This document shows positions 22,416 through 33,810 of a DNA stretch of 64,000 nucleotides, piece by piece. This DNA comes from Meconema thalassinum (taxonomy: Eukaryota; Arthropoda; Insecta; Orthoptera; Tettigoniidae): contig OX336389.2 of assembly GCA_946902985.2 (NCBI GenBank), positions 342,896,444 to 342,960,443 on the forward strand, read 5' to 3'. A program made the position numbers and the translations under genes. The notes under the pieces were generated by a model. The model worked only from the letters and a program-made list of their open reading frames with translations, did no database searches and was not told where the DNA came from. Numbering within the stretch: the stretch's first letter is position 1; every line of letters starts with the position of its first letter.

Positions 22416-24170
22416 CAGTGTTATTCCCCGCTAGTTTCTGCAATCTGTTCTACTACCTTTCTTGAAGATCGGGACAATGATTCCTTTTTTCCAGTCCTCG
22501 GTCTTCCTTTCCTTCCATGCTGTCCTCATCACTCGGTACAGCCACTGTATCCCCACCTGTCCTGCTGCTCTCACCATCTCCACACTCAACTCATCCACAC
22601 CCGGTGCCTTCCCTCCTTTCATCTTGTTCACTGCATCTTCCACTTCTTTCCATGTTAAGTCCTTTTCTGTTTGCAGTTCATCTTCCTCTTCCCCGATTTC
22701 TTCCTCCTCACCATCTTTTCCATTTGGGTTCAGAAGTTCTTCAAAATATTCTTTCCACATTTTCTTCAGTTCTTCCCTATTTTCTATCTCTTGTACCCTT
22801 TTGTTCACCATTCTAACATAATCCGTAGGATCCTTCCGCCTCTTATTTTTTACCATCCCATACAGGACCTTTTTTGTACCTTCACTGTCCTCCTTCATCA
22901 TCTTTGTCCACTCTTCCATCCACTTTCTTCTCTCCTCAGCCACTACTCTCTTCGCCGCCTCCTTTCTTGCCTGGTACTCTTCCCTTGTCTCTACCGTCCT
23001 ATTTTGATACCACCTCCTAAAGGCTCTATTCTTTTCCCTTACTATATATTTTGTCTTCTCATTCCACCATGGTGTTTCCTTCCACCTCTTCTTACTACTT
23101 GTCCTCCCACATACTGCTTCTGCTGCACCTACTAGTGTCTTCTTAAATCTAGCTCATTCCTCTTCTACCCCTCTTTCTTCATCTGTTGGAATTCCTTCCT
23201 TTACCATTTTGAGGTACTCGACCCTTCTATCCCCTTCTTTCAGTTTCCATATCCTTATACGTCTTTCCTGGTTCTCAGTCCCTTTCTTCTCCTTACTCCC
23301 TCTCAGGTTCATTACCAGCAATCGATGGTCGCTATCCAGGTTCTCCGATGGTATAGCCTTAATGTCCGTGATGTTCTTATTTAGTTCTTTCTCATACAGT
23401 ATATAGTCGACCACCGACTTCCTGGTCAAGTCATCACTGTACCATGTGATTGTGTGACTCTCTCTTTTCTTAAACCAGAAGTTCCCAACTAGCAGGCTGT
23501 TCCTCTGGCAGAAGTCCAACAGTCTCTTTCCTTCCTCATTTCTTCCGCCCCAACCCTCTGGTCCTAGAACACTCTCATAACCTTGTCTTTCTCTTCCTAC
23601 ATGGGCATTGAGATCCCCCATAACAATCATATTTCTTCCTACCAGCTGCTTCTGCAATTCCTCTTCAAACTCCTCCTTCTCTTCAGAGGCGCAGGCTACT
23701 TGTGCAGCATACACTTGCACTATTTCTACGGTCTCTCCCCTCAGTGCTACTTTCACTTGCATCATCCTATCACTTATTCTCCTCACCATCTCGTACTACT
23801 ACTCCCACTTCATTCCCACTCCAGTACAGTCTATAGCCTTTCTCAGTTCTCTCCTTCCTTCCCCTTTCCACTTTGTTTCTGCCAATCCCAATAAATCCAA
23901 CTTCCTTCTTTCCATCATATCCACTATCTCCTCCACCTTCCCCGTCAGCGGTCTTAGGTTTAAAGTTCCAAATCTTAGTCCGTGTGTACAGCTGTGTCGT
24001 CGTCTATTAAATCCATCATGTCCGAGGCTCGTTCCATTTTTGAAAGCATTTGGTTTCATCCACTACTGGCTTGCTGGGCCTATCGTAGCTTCATCAGAGC
24101 CCCGTTAGCCGTCACTTTTCAGGGTTCCTGTAGGACCTTCACAGCTACCGTAACTGTCCCTGGGCACACG

Positions 24171-24266
24171 AAGTCCCCACTGTACTTCGCCCCTACAGGC
24201 GATCCCCTACTTTGTGCCGTTGCCAGTCTCCCACGACGTGGACGAGGGGTTGGACTTATGGGAGAC
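24171..24266 (-). ncRNA. HDV-like self-cleaving ribozyme at LINE-B 5' end (copy 3)
   Basis: Same architecture as 7182-7277: P1 GTCTCCC/GGGAGAC (7 bp), hairpin loop UCCACGU, then UGGCAAC. P3 closing pairs are CG/CG here but CC/GG in copy 1, a compensatory change. A UCGCC/GGCGA hairpin here is UUGCC/GGUGA in copy 1, with pairing kept by wobbles. GGCACA/UGUGCC here is GGCAUG/CGUGCC there. The first base of P1 is the first base after the target duplication, exactly where such a ribozyme must cleave. Confidence 0.78.
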
Positions 24267-24281
24267 AACATTCCCATTGCA
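24267..24281. repeat. right target-site duplication of LINE-B copy 3
   Basis: AACATTCCCATTGCA, identical to 21141-21155. Confidence 0.95.
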
Positions 24282-24611
24282 CGGTTTTCAAATTTGCTTT
24301 AGTGAGAAACTTATTTAAGCAAAGCATTGCACTTGATTGTGAATTGACTACATTGTGGGCAGATTCTGTGTAGAATGTAGTTATGTCCACATGCTTTGTC
24401 TGTATAGATCCACTAGTGGTGGGATTATGATTCTTGAAACACACTAGTTTCGTAACAGCACTGAAGACAAGAGATAAATTCTGTTGTGAAAACAGGATGG
24501 GATTGCTAAAAATTGAATGTTGGAGAACGGAAATATAAAACTAGCCTAAACTGTGAGGAGCGGAGGTATGGATGTTATGAGCCCTGCCCGTCTGATGTCA
24601 GCCCTCGCCTA
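24282..24611. other. intergenic, nothing recognised
   Basis: No ORF or repeat seen. Confidence 0.4.
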
Positions 24612-26026
24612 CTGTCGAGGAAAAAAAGTATAGATACTCTAGTTTAGACGACTATAAAAACGTTACCCGAGTCTTACATAAAAACAAGATACACGAAACT
24701 TTTCCTTATTTTATTTTGTGTTTAGCTATGTAGAGTAAACATTTGTATTGTAACCTGTTAAAATTTTATAGCTGATTGAACAAAAAGAAGCGCTTTTTTT
24801 TTTTTTTTTTTTTTTTTGCCAAGTCTTAACGGAGCACTCGATTAGAAAGATCATTACATTAAAAGTGTTAATCATATCGTAATGAAACTTGAATACATCT
24901 TGAAGGAACTTCTTGTTAACGTGTGTATGGAGTCTTGATCCGATCTGACGGTTCTAAAAATAGTTTTGAGCTTTGTAAACCAACTTTTTCTAGAGCCTGG
25001 GTGGTCGTAGCAGTATGAAATATGGCTTTTTATGAGGCTCATAGCAATGCAAGACTAAACTAAAAACTACGTTTTATCTGTGCGTGAGTGGTGATTTTAT
25101 ATGAATTGATATTTAATCGGGTGGTTATGTGGGAAGAAAGTATCGTTGCTAGCGACGGAAACAATGCTCGCGGCCGAGGAAACTCTTGCGACGTTGCCCA
25201 GTGAAACAAAATGCGCGCGTACCATTCCGTATGGTCTGTGAATTTTTGTTGTTAAGTAATTTGTATTGGAGAAGTGCATTTTCTTTCATTTTCGTAAGTG
25301 AAACATTTCCCAACCATAGTTTTTGTTTATTTTGTTTTTTCCTGAGAGGTTTGGACCACCGATGGCAGGTTTAAAAATTTGTGCAAACTGGAAAGCTGTT
25401 ATTATAAGACAATACGGTCCAGATGAAATGTTTGAAGTAATTTACACTTTTAAGAGATTATACGACTCCTGGTTTATCAACCATCTGAAAAATTCGCTGC
25501 CCGATTAATAGGATGAACTGACATTTACGTTTCTAACAAGTAGGTCAACAATGAGCCCGTCATCAGTTAGCCCATCCTCTTTCCAGTAATGTTTCTCGAT
25601 TTTATTGGTGTGTCCGATGCATTTTATTCCATAGCTCGGGTGTTGCCGACTTGTTCACGAATTTTGAACGTGTTCTTTTTGACATTCCTGGAAAATCAGT
25701 CACGCTCTAAATGAGTTTCCAATGGAGATATTTTATTGTAGGGAACATCTTTGAGATAGAAGCCTTGTATATTCCTCCTAAGTCGCCAAGTTTTATCTTT
25801 GGGCGTCCTGTCCTCGCACACCTCTTCTTGCTCGATCCACATCCCGCATTCTTTTAATATTCTTTCATTGAAGCGGCACATCTCTCTACCGTCTCTATCG
25901 ACCTTCCAATACATGTGGACACTTTCTGGTAAACCAGATACCTCTTATCATTATTCCTTTCTCTCTCGCTTCTAAAAAGAAACAAACATATTGCACTAAT
26001 AATCATGACAAAAAAAAGGAAGGAAG

Positions 26027-26130
26027 CTTGTAGTTTAACGTGACCGTTAATCTGTAGATTATGAGCCACGGGACCTCCTTTTTACGTGGAATCCGAACCA
26101 CAGGACATGGCATTTCACTTCGAAAATTAA
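26027..26130 (-). mobile_element. SINE S1 body fragment
   Basis: Reverse-complement match to 18735-18840, including CCACAGGACATGGCATTTC and TTTAACGTGACCGTTAATC. The tRNA head is absent. Confidence 0.75.
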
Positions 26131-26573
26131 TCATGACAATTTCTCTCTCCGATAACTGTGGTTTGGCTGGCATTTTGAACAATTTGTAAACAACGGGTAA
26201 CGCCGACAGTGAAGATACTTGCTGCTAATAATGACTCGACGGAGAACAAAAGCGGGTCATAGTTTGGTGTGCGTCGCGAGTTCGAGTTAGTCGACTGGCA
26301 ACATTGCCCTCCAGCTACGGTACCCTCGCCGACAATGATCCGATTAAATATCAATCCATATGACATCACCAATTATGTGTATATAAAATGTAGTTTTAAG
26401 TATGGCCTTGCATTGCTAGGATCCTCATAACAAGCCATATTTCATACTGCTACGACCGCCCAGATCCGAGAAAAAGTTGGTTAACAAAATTCACAACAAC
26501 TATTTTCAGAACCGTTGGATCAGATTGAAACTCCCTACACACGTTAACAATAAGTTCCTTCAAGACTTATTAA

Positions 26574-27588
26574 CCCTCTCCTTGTTGCATTTCCAGGCAT
26601 GATATCCCCAGAAATCACCCTATTATTTTAGAATATGAAGTACTGTGGACATGGGTATAAACTCTTGCACATAACATTGGAACTATAATTATAATACAGT
26701 ACATTTAAATTAAATTAAATTTTACACTTGAATTACCAACAGTCTTGCAAATGACACGCAGTAAATCACATTCACCTGGGGTCCTTGGTTTGAAGTCTGC
26801 CCTCATATAATCTGGTCATAATTTTAAAACTATATGATCTGGCCACATAAACAATTATGAAACTAAGTTAAAAGAAATGTGTCAGTAATGGAATTCGCAC
26901 AGTTTTCACAAGCCGTAAACATATTTATATTGTTTACCGTTTTATTTCTTAAGGTCCCTGGTTCAGCACAACTTCAGCATCTTTTTATTTCTCACAGAAT
27001 TAGTCACATTGGCCCATACTACAAAAATTGCCAAATCCTAATTTAAATATGCTAATATATACATCTCGGTAGCCTGCTCCATGGATTCCTTAGTTCCCAA
27101 TGTCTACTCCCATCGCCAGTAAAAGGCAGGGAAGGTTGAAGGCTTGATTGTAGGCCACAGTCACCTCCGGCATTTACAATATGCTGCTTTACTGTATCCT
27201 CATCGATATCACTGTCACCATCATTTAACTGATCATTTACATCTAAATCACACAGAAAATCACTTCCACACGAGCTTTCCGAATCACTAACATCGCTTTT
27301 TTTTTTCAATTCTGTTAGGACATCGACATCTGAGAGACCAGCCATGTTTCCTAGCAACAGCTGGGAGAAAGGTCAAGGAACAAACATTTGTTGTTACCGC
27401 TAAAAGCAACACTATGCCTTCTAAATGCAGTCCTATGCCTGTCTGACACATTACCTACAGTTCACAATTAGTTCCCAATGTCGACTCCCATCGCAATTCG
27501 AGAGGTGGCAGGAGAATGCCATAGCATACACGGGCGCTTTAGCAGGGAGCTGTGACTTTCATATTCGGGCGCTTTGAGAAGGAAAGGA
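26574..27588 (-). mobile_element. piggyBac-like element nested in foldback arm
   Basis: TTAA at 26570-26573 and 27589-27592 interrupts the right arm at a point where the left arm is continuous. The ends CCCTCTCCTT and the complement of AAGGAAAGGA are similar. A subterminal word GTTCCCAATGTCNACTCCCA occurs near 27092 and 27472. It is about 1 kb with only an N-terminal coding fragment, so it is an internally deleted derivative. Confidence 0.65.
27052..27345 (-). pseudogene. N-terminal fragment of piggyBac-like transposase
   Basis: From the ATG at 27345 the frame starts MAGLSDVDVLTELKKK and continues into a very acidic, serine/aspartate-rich run, the usual piggyBac leader. It then runs into the subterminal repeat. 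No DDE core. Confidence 0.5.
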
Positions 27589-27856
27589 TTAAAGTTTCAT
27601 TATGATCTGATTAATACTTTTAATGTAATGATCTTTCTAATTGAGCGCTCCTTTAGACTTGGTAAATAAACCGGCACTTTTTTCCTTCAATCAGCTATAA
27701 AATTTTAAGAAGTTACAATACAAATGTTTACTCTACGTAGCTAAATGCAGAATAAAACAAGGAAAAGTTTGGTGTAGCTTGTTTTTATGTAAGACTACAG
27801 GTAACGTTTTTATTGACGTCTAAACTCGAGTATCTATACTTTTTCCCCCGACAGTA

Positions 27857-28001
27857 GTAATGTGGCTGTTCGAGTTCACATGGTGTGCTGAAGGAGGGAA
27901 CATGGGAAGAGGCATGCAAGTCTTTGGTAGGGGGTTTGTGATGCGTGTGTAATCATATGCTCATCCAGCAGTTTTCCTGACCATTCAAGTTTTTTTTAAT
28001 A
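27857..28001. other. spacer between foldback element and mariner
   Basis: Nothing recognised. Confidence 0.4.
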
Positions 28002-28003
28002 TA

Positions 28004-28824
28004 AGGTGCGTTCAAAAAGTAACGAGCCGGAGGCTGGAATGCGCAAACCGGTGACGACATCGGCTAATCATGGTGTGGTTCCGACCAGAGCGTGGAAGGT
28101 CACAGCCCGTCGCTAGAGGGCTCACGTGATGATACAAAGGGAGCAGCAGCATGCATCAATCGTCCAACGCTGCCAGTCGCATTGCAAACAGTGACGTGGA
28201 GGCGTCAACCAAAGAGAAAAAAGAGGTGTTGTTCGGTTTCTGACAGCAGAAGGAGTAGGGGGAACGGACATTCATCGCCGAATGTCACAAGTGTACGGCG
28301 AACACTGCATGTCCCTTGCAAGGGTCAAGGCGTGGCACAAGCGCTTCAGGGAAGGACGGGTGTTGTTAGCCGATGATGCCCGGTCTGGGGCACCACCCTG
28401 CATTACCGATGACAACGTCCAGCTGGTTGATGCACTCGTTACCCAGGACCGCCGAATGATAGTGAACGCCATAGCCGCCGCAATGCACGACCTCATACGG
28501 CCAACACAGTCGCGGCACTCCTGCAGAAATTCAAATGGGAGGTTCTCGGCCACCCTCCATACAGTCCAGACCTCTCTCCCTGTGATTACGCCATGTTTGG
28601 TCCCCTGAAAAGGGCTCTGCGGGGCCAACGATTCACCTCGAAAGCCAACGTCCAGCTGTACGTGCGGAACTGGTTCACATTGCAGCCCAGGGAATTTTAT
28701 GAGACAGCCATTCACCGTGTGTCACAGTGGGACAAGTGCTTCAACAGCCAGGGCCAATACTTCTAACATACAGGTACTGGTTTCTGTAATTATGCCTCCG
28801 GCTCGTTACTTTTTGAACGCACCT
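28004..28824 (+). mobile_element. mariner element, internally deleted
   Basis: Perfect 31-base terminal inverted repeats, starting AGGTGCGTTCAAAAAGTAAC at 28004 and mirrored at 28794-28824, between TA dinucleotides at 28002-28003 and 28825-28826. Length 821 against about 1.3 kb for a complete mariner. Confidence 0.93.
28210..28766 (+). pseudogene. mariner transposase, catalytic core deleted
   Basis: The N-terminal helix-turn-helix region reads VRFLTAEGVGGTDIHRRM, then VKAWHKRFREGR and DDARSGAPP. About 110-120 residues containing the first two catalytic aspartates are missing. The C-terminus resumes with HPPYSPDLSPCDYAMFGPL, holding the third aspartate, and ends QGQYF-stop at 28766. Confidence 0.85.
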
Positions 28825-28826
28825 TA

Positions 28827-29189
28827 TACAAAATCAGTGAAGATGTCCTCGCATGTCAGTTTATTGTTATTTATGGTCTGGAGTTTCTGTGATCTGTGTA
28901 TTTTGACCAGTTCTGGGATATTCATTTATGTACATTTTTGGGTTAACGAGGGAACTCGGGGTAGCATCTACCCCTTGATTGGATTGTAACTGGCAGAGGA
29001 TACTCTTGGAAGGTCAGTCTATGCGATGGTGGTAAAAATCTGCTCAAATTAAAATGTAGCCTCTGTTAAAAGCGATCAAAAAGACAAAAGAGGGCTGGTG
29101 GCTGCCTAGTCTCTTCGACAAGGCAGCATGCAGACGGCACCCCATCATGGAAAAGACAAATTGTTACAAAATTGTAGAATTTTGGAGGA
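28827..29189. other. intergenic, nothing firm
   Basis: The last bases before 29190 may be 5' leader of the LINE relic that follows. Confidence 0.35.
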
Positions 29190-30240
29190 AATCGGACAGA
29201 TCTAACAATGACGACAGGTCAACGATTACAGAAAAATGATTTACGACTTAATACGTGGAATGTTCTCAGCTTATATAGAGCATGGGCACTTCGCACATTG
29301 AAAGGTCAATTAAAGGAGTATAACATAGGGGTGGTTGCACTACTGGAGAGAGACCTATATCATATACTCGAGGGACTGCAGAGTTCTCTACAGTAGTAGT
29401 GGGACTGCCAACTTGGGAATAGGTTTTCTGGTTAGTGGTAGGAAAACGGAAGCAGTAATTGACTTGGAGTGGGAGATTATGTACTCTGAGATTGAAAATG
29501 ACGTTCTTTAATGTAATGATATGCACCCACCGACGGAGGAAACAAATGATAGCGTGAAGGATGAATTCTATGATCAGTTGGAATGTACATATGAGGCAAT
29601 AGCAGCAAGTGATGTTAATATGGTTTTAGGTGACATAATGCTAAAATTGGTCAAAAAACTACCATTAGACATAGCAGTTTACATCAAGAGTGCACCGAAA
29701 ATGGCTTAAGAATGGTACAGTTCGGCATAAGTATATGACCATAAGAAGCACGTGTTTCCCGCACAAATATATACATAAAGCTACATGGAAGTCACCGGAT
29801 GGATTCATAAATAATCACATTGACCAGGCAACATGGTTCGGACATTATGGATGTTAGAGCGTTCAGAGCAGCAGATCTTAACACAGACCATTATATGGTG
29901 CTTGTCAAGTAGCAAACGGAAAGGCAGTACAACGGAGTTCCAATAATCCAGGACCGGTAGGTGTAGTAGTTCCAGAAAGAAAAGAGTGAGGCAATAAGAA
30001 TTTTGAGGGATGGAGGGGATAAGAATGTAGAAACTCGCTGGAACAAAATAAAAACTACTATGATGAGAATAGCTGAATCTAAACTTGGTTTTGACGAAGA
30101 TAAGTAGTCTAATGATTGGGTTGATAATGACTGTGAGAGAGTCATTACTAGGATTCGGTAGTTTAAGATTAATAACGTACAGAATATGCAAGCAAATATG
30201 CCCTAAAAGCTAGCTGAATATGACTTAAAAATGGGTAATA
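29190..30240 (+). pseudogene. decayed LINE endonuclease (LINE-A-like)
   Basis: Reading across stops and frameshifts gives an APE-type endonuclease: LRLNTWNVLSLYRAWALRTLK, then EFYDQLECTYEAI...VNMVLGD, then HKATWKSPDGFINNHIDH, and DLNTDHYMV. The order and words match insect LINE endonucleases of the craniofacial development protein 2-like class. No RT follows. Confidence 0.7.
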
Positions 30241-30677
30241 TGACCTATGATAGGGATATGTAGCTAGTATTGGTGTATTAGTAACATAAAATGTGTTAAT
30301 ACAGCTGACATATTTAATCATAAAAACAAACTGATACAGCTAAAATACTTCCATTTAATCTTTAAATATTAATCCAATACGGTAGTAGCATAGCTTTAGG
30401 GCGCAGTATTCACTCGCTTTTCCTAGAAAAAGAGCCCTGACACGAAATATTACCATGTACTTCGGTATCGGTTGGTGTAAGAAGACACTGCCTAACAGGA
30501 ACGTCACTTCACTGCAGTATTATAAGTGTGACCTATCTGTTCAAATCATCTAGTTGTTATAGTGGGGAGGGGACTGTAACGTGGCCTGTCAAGGCCAAGC
30601 TGGATGCGAGATAAGACAGTGGGTTTCTTTGTTTACCAATTGCTCTGCGGTAAATTTACCTGCTGGGGTGGCATTCG
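30241..30677. other. intergenic, nothing recognised
   Basis: No ORF or repeat end seen before the DD41D element. Confidence 0.35.
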
Positions 30678-30679
30678 TA

Positions 30680-31947
30680 GTGTGTGCACAAAGCCCGTAT
30701 ACCCCTACTCATTATTATTATATATTTATTTTATTTCTACTTACATTATCAGATACCCATTGTTATCGACTTTGATTGTTGACAGCAGTTGGTGCCCAGA
30801 TATTGAAAGAATGGCTGATGCAAATGATTATACGGTTGAGGAACGTTTGCTGGCTGCTGTGTAGGTTCAGGAGCGTAATGTTAATGGGAAATCAATTAAA
30901 AAAGTAAATAAAGATTTTGTTGCTCAGTTTGTGAAAGCAGCACCGACAAAGAAGATGGTAGCGTGGGAAAAGAAAGCCTTTCTAACAGGCGGTGTTCGCG
31001 ACGCGATGAGAATTGGAAGACCATCCACCAGACTTGTACTTGGTGCTGATGTGAAACATCTATCGAACAATCTCCGGTCAAATCCATACAGAAACATGCG
31101 TCACGAGTTGGGGGAACCTGAATCAACCATGAGGAAACGCATCACAGTGGATCTGAAAATGAGGTGTTGGCATCCATTAAGTGTCAATGAATTATCAGAT
31201 GATTTTGAGAGACCAGTTAATGCTTGTGGTCGGATGCTACAGCAATTCCAAAGAATGGCTCAGAAGGCAAAAGTCATGTTCACTGATGAATGTGCGATTT
31301 ATCGCAGCTCCTGCAGTTGCAATGCTTACTTTCGGGGGAAAGAAGATCTACATTATTTTCAAGAAATCGAGCGAAACCCACCTCACGTCATGACATCCGC
31401 ATCTGTTTGGCTCGTATTTTTTTATCGTTCTGTTAATCAGAAAACTTACCTCCAGATGATTAATGACTGGCTCATCCCGCAGCTGCAAAATGTGGGAATC
31501 TTAGACGGTGTTTGATTTCAACATGATGGGGCGTCGGCTCACTTCCCAATGGCTGTTCGACAACGTCTGAACGCAGTCTTTGGGAATCGGTAGATTGGTT
31601 GAGGATCGGACAATGATCCAGCTCCTCCTCCATCGCCACCAAGTAGCCCTGATCTAACAACATCCGATAACGCGCTCTGGGGTTATGTGAAGGAATGGGT
31701 GAGGAAGCAACGGTATGTTGGAATTGATGATCTGAAAAATGCAGTGCACGAAGCCTTCCAGACAGTGACCCCAAGGGTGTTGCTTAATGTGAGCATCAGA
31801 ACATGGCAGCATATTCAGCTGTGCAGAGACCCTGGATGGACACATACGGATATTTTAGATTCCTAAGGTGTAAGTACAAAGGTATATGTACTGACAATAT
31901 AAATAAATAATAATAAGTAAGGGTATACAGACTTTGTGCGCACACTG
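30680..31947 (+). mobile_element. Tc1/mariner superfamily element, DD41D type
   Basis: Inverted ends of about 40 bases (GTGTGTGCACAAAG... at 30680 and its imperfect complement ending CACACTG at 31947) lie between TA dinucleotides at 30678-30679 and 31948-31949. A single-frame transposase fills the interior. About 1268 bp, full size for the group. Confidence 0.85.
30811..31866 (+). pseudogene. DD41D transposase with four in-frame stops
   Basis: One frame of 351 codons from ATG 30811 to TAA 31864-31866 with no frameshift. Four internal stops: TAG 30862, TGA 31513, TAG 31591 and TGA 31600. The first catalytic Asp is in MFTDECAIY, the second in QHDGASAHF (codon 31525) and the third in SPDLTTSDN (codon 31651). 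The exact 126-base distance gives 41 intervening residues, placing it in the DD41D (Visitor-like) group by spacing. The N-terminus has a helix-turn-helix with TVEERLLAAV. Each stop is one substitution from a plausible sense codon. Confidence 0.88.
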
Positions 31948-31949
31948 TA

Positions 31950-32224
31950 CAGAAGCTTTTTCTTGGAATCAGATCTTTTAAAGCTGCTATCTGCCTGTTC
32001 TGGGAATACAGAGAAGAATATAATCTACTGCACCATTTAGAAATCCTGTGTTTGAAACTCCACCCAGGTAACTCGTATCTTGTCAAAATTTAAACACGAG
32101 TGCTCAAAATATAACCATATATCACTAAAATATGATGAAAACCATAAAAATGGCCAAATATTCATACTTTGGCAAAATAAAATTGCTTTAAAAGAGGTCA
32201 GGCTTTCACGGCCGGCGTTCATAA
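31950..32224. other. intergenic, nothing recognised
   Basis: No supported feature. Confidence 0.35.
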
Positions 32225-32470
32225 CTATGTACAAGCTGTCCGGGCCTGTAGTCCATGGTCCAGGCAGGATGCTAGCTCGCGACATTTCACCAAAAGCTGC
32301 ATTCGGCATTAGCAAGGGTCCGCTCCTTCCGTTAATCAGCAGTGCACTGACTGTGAACTAACGGAAGGAGTGGACCCTTGATAATGCAGAACGCAGTTCT
32401 CGGTGAAACAACGAGAGCTGACATCCTGCCTGGACCACGGCCTACAAGTCCAAACAACCTGTACATCAGG
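32225..32470. repeat. foldback palindrome (MITE-like)
   Basis: Two arms of about 105-120 bases in inverted orientation, centred on the perfect palindrome CAGTGCACTG at 32340-32349. Shared arm words include TGGTCCAGGCAGGATG and AAGGGTCCNCTCCTTCCGTTA. The RNA or single strand would form a long hairpin. Confidence 0.8.
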
Positions 32471-32559
32471 GACCCTTCATTCGCACTTATTTTTCAGATT
32501 TCGGGCAAATTGTTACAATGAAAAAATAGTAACTAGGCAGGAATGTGAAGATAAAAGAT

Positions 32560-33810
32560 AGGAGGCGAAGAGAAAATGTCGGAGGTAGAAAAAAAAAAGA
32601 ACAGGAGAAAGAAAGACAAAGGAACTGGAGGAATACCAGAGCGAACAAGAATTCAGAAGAATGTTTAAGGATATTAAAGAAATAAAACAAGGATGAAGAC
32701 CATGAACAAATCTGTGCAGAGACAAGGTGGGAAGCTTGATAAGCCAGCCATGAATGATTCTGCAAAGGTGGGAAGAATATTTTAGAGAACTCTTGGATGC
32801 AGAGCAGTCACTTGTTTGATGATGAAGAACCAGCAGGGGTGGAAATTGAAGTGAGTGAACTCACCGAGTTAGACGTAAAGGAAGACAAGTAATAATAGAG
32901 CACCTGGACAAGACAAAATCTCTGGTTATCTTCAAGTACACAGGCCCAGAACTCCTAGAAGAGATGCATGGATTGATGATAGGAATATTGAGAACTGAAG
33001 ATATGCCAGGTGAATGTAAAAGATCTATAATTGTACCGCTGCATAAAAAGGGGTATAAAACTATATGTGCCAACCACAGAGGCATTGTTGAATGTCACAT
33101 ACAAAATATTAGCAAAGAAAATAGCAGAAAGACTCAAACCCAATGCAGAATCAACAATCAGGGAATACCAGTGCAGTTTTCGAGGAGAAAGAGCGACAAT
33201 AGATCAAATGTAACACACTGCAACTGATTATGGCGAAGTGTTATAAGTTACAGTGCACCAACTATATGTGGGTTTTCGTGTGGCATATGATTATATAAAC
33301 AGAGGACAGTTCTGCTGAAAATGAGAATACCCAGGAAATTGATGAACTTTGTTAAAATGACACTCAAAGAGACATATAACAAGATATCTTAAGGGATTCT
33401 TTTGAATAATGGCTTGGAAGCAATCTTGAGAAAAATACCTGTTAATCCCAAAATCAGAAAGCATTGGAGAAAGAAGCAGCAAAGTATGGGCTAATAATTA
33501 ACCAGGATAACACTAAATAGATGAACAACACCAGAAATGAAACAAGATGGAGACATGTAAATGACGTCGAAGGATTCAAACACTTGGGTGGATTGGCAAC
33601 AGGAAATCAAGGCATGACTGGCAGCTGGTAATAGATGCAACTATAGCTTAAACAACTTCTCAGGTCATCCCTGGTGACAAGACAGCTAAAGCTATTAATA
33701 TACAAGACTATAACAAAACCAGTAGTGGTCAATGCATCTGAATCATGACTATAACGAAAAGGGAGGAAAACAGTCTGAATGTATGGGAGAGAAAAATCCT
33801 GAGGAAAATA
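32560..33810 (+). pseudogene. decayed LINE (LINE-C), RT region, first part
   Basis: Recognisable only in fragments: a lysine-rich linker, RWEEYFRELL, a NRAPGQDKIS-like finger motif, NHRGIV, NVTYKILAKKIAERLKP and CSFRGERATIDQM, all characteristic of LINE RT fingers and palm. Many stops and shifts. Interrupted at 33810 by a TIR element; the rest resumes at 36323. Confidence 0.7.

Larger units (their letters stand above)
21156..24266 (-). mobile_element. LINE-B copy 3, full length (3111 bp)
   Basis: Flanked by a perfect 15-base target duplication, this copy defines the family. The 5' end at 24266 starts the HDV-like ribozyme, followed by about 100 further bases of leader. One ORF of roughly 960 codons then runs to the 3' end. 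Blocks: endonuclease N-terminus (24059-23799), endonuclease core (23789-23154; GDLNAHVG, DSDHRLLVMNL), RT fingers (22943-22431; GGKAPGVDELS), and RT palm/thumb and tail (22415-21171; FLDIEKAYDSV, FADDLMIWG). It is inactive through at least one frameshift near 23790 and TGA or TAG stops near 23155, 22431 and 21376. The last codons run into TGATGA at the terminus. Confidence 0.93.
24612..27854. mobile_element. long-TIR foldback DNA transposon (non-autonomous)
   Basis: The left arm, about 24612-25230, is matched in reverse complement by 26300-26569 plus 27593-27854; the split is caused by a nested piggyBac-like element. The arms are about 600 bases. Ends CTGTCG and CGACAG abut TA at 24610-24611 and 27855-27856, suggesting a TA target. 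The centre has only short unrecognised frames (for example 25323-25508) and a SINE S1 fragment. A T-run (about 24 bases) lies at 24797 in the left arm. Confidence 0.7.

Noticed and set aside
24085..24112. Hammerhead core CTGATGA in the LINE-B leader followed by GAAAC
   Set aside because: The sequence between does not form a stem II flush with the core, and copy 1 has CTGGTGA. The HDV-like fold at the very 5' end explains the leader better.
27052..27345. Host acidic nuclear protein
   Set aside because: It lies within a TTAA-flanked insertion and runs into a subterminal repeat, so a transposase leader is the simpler reading.
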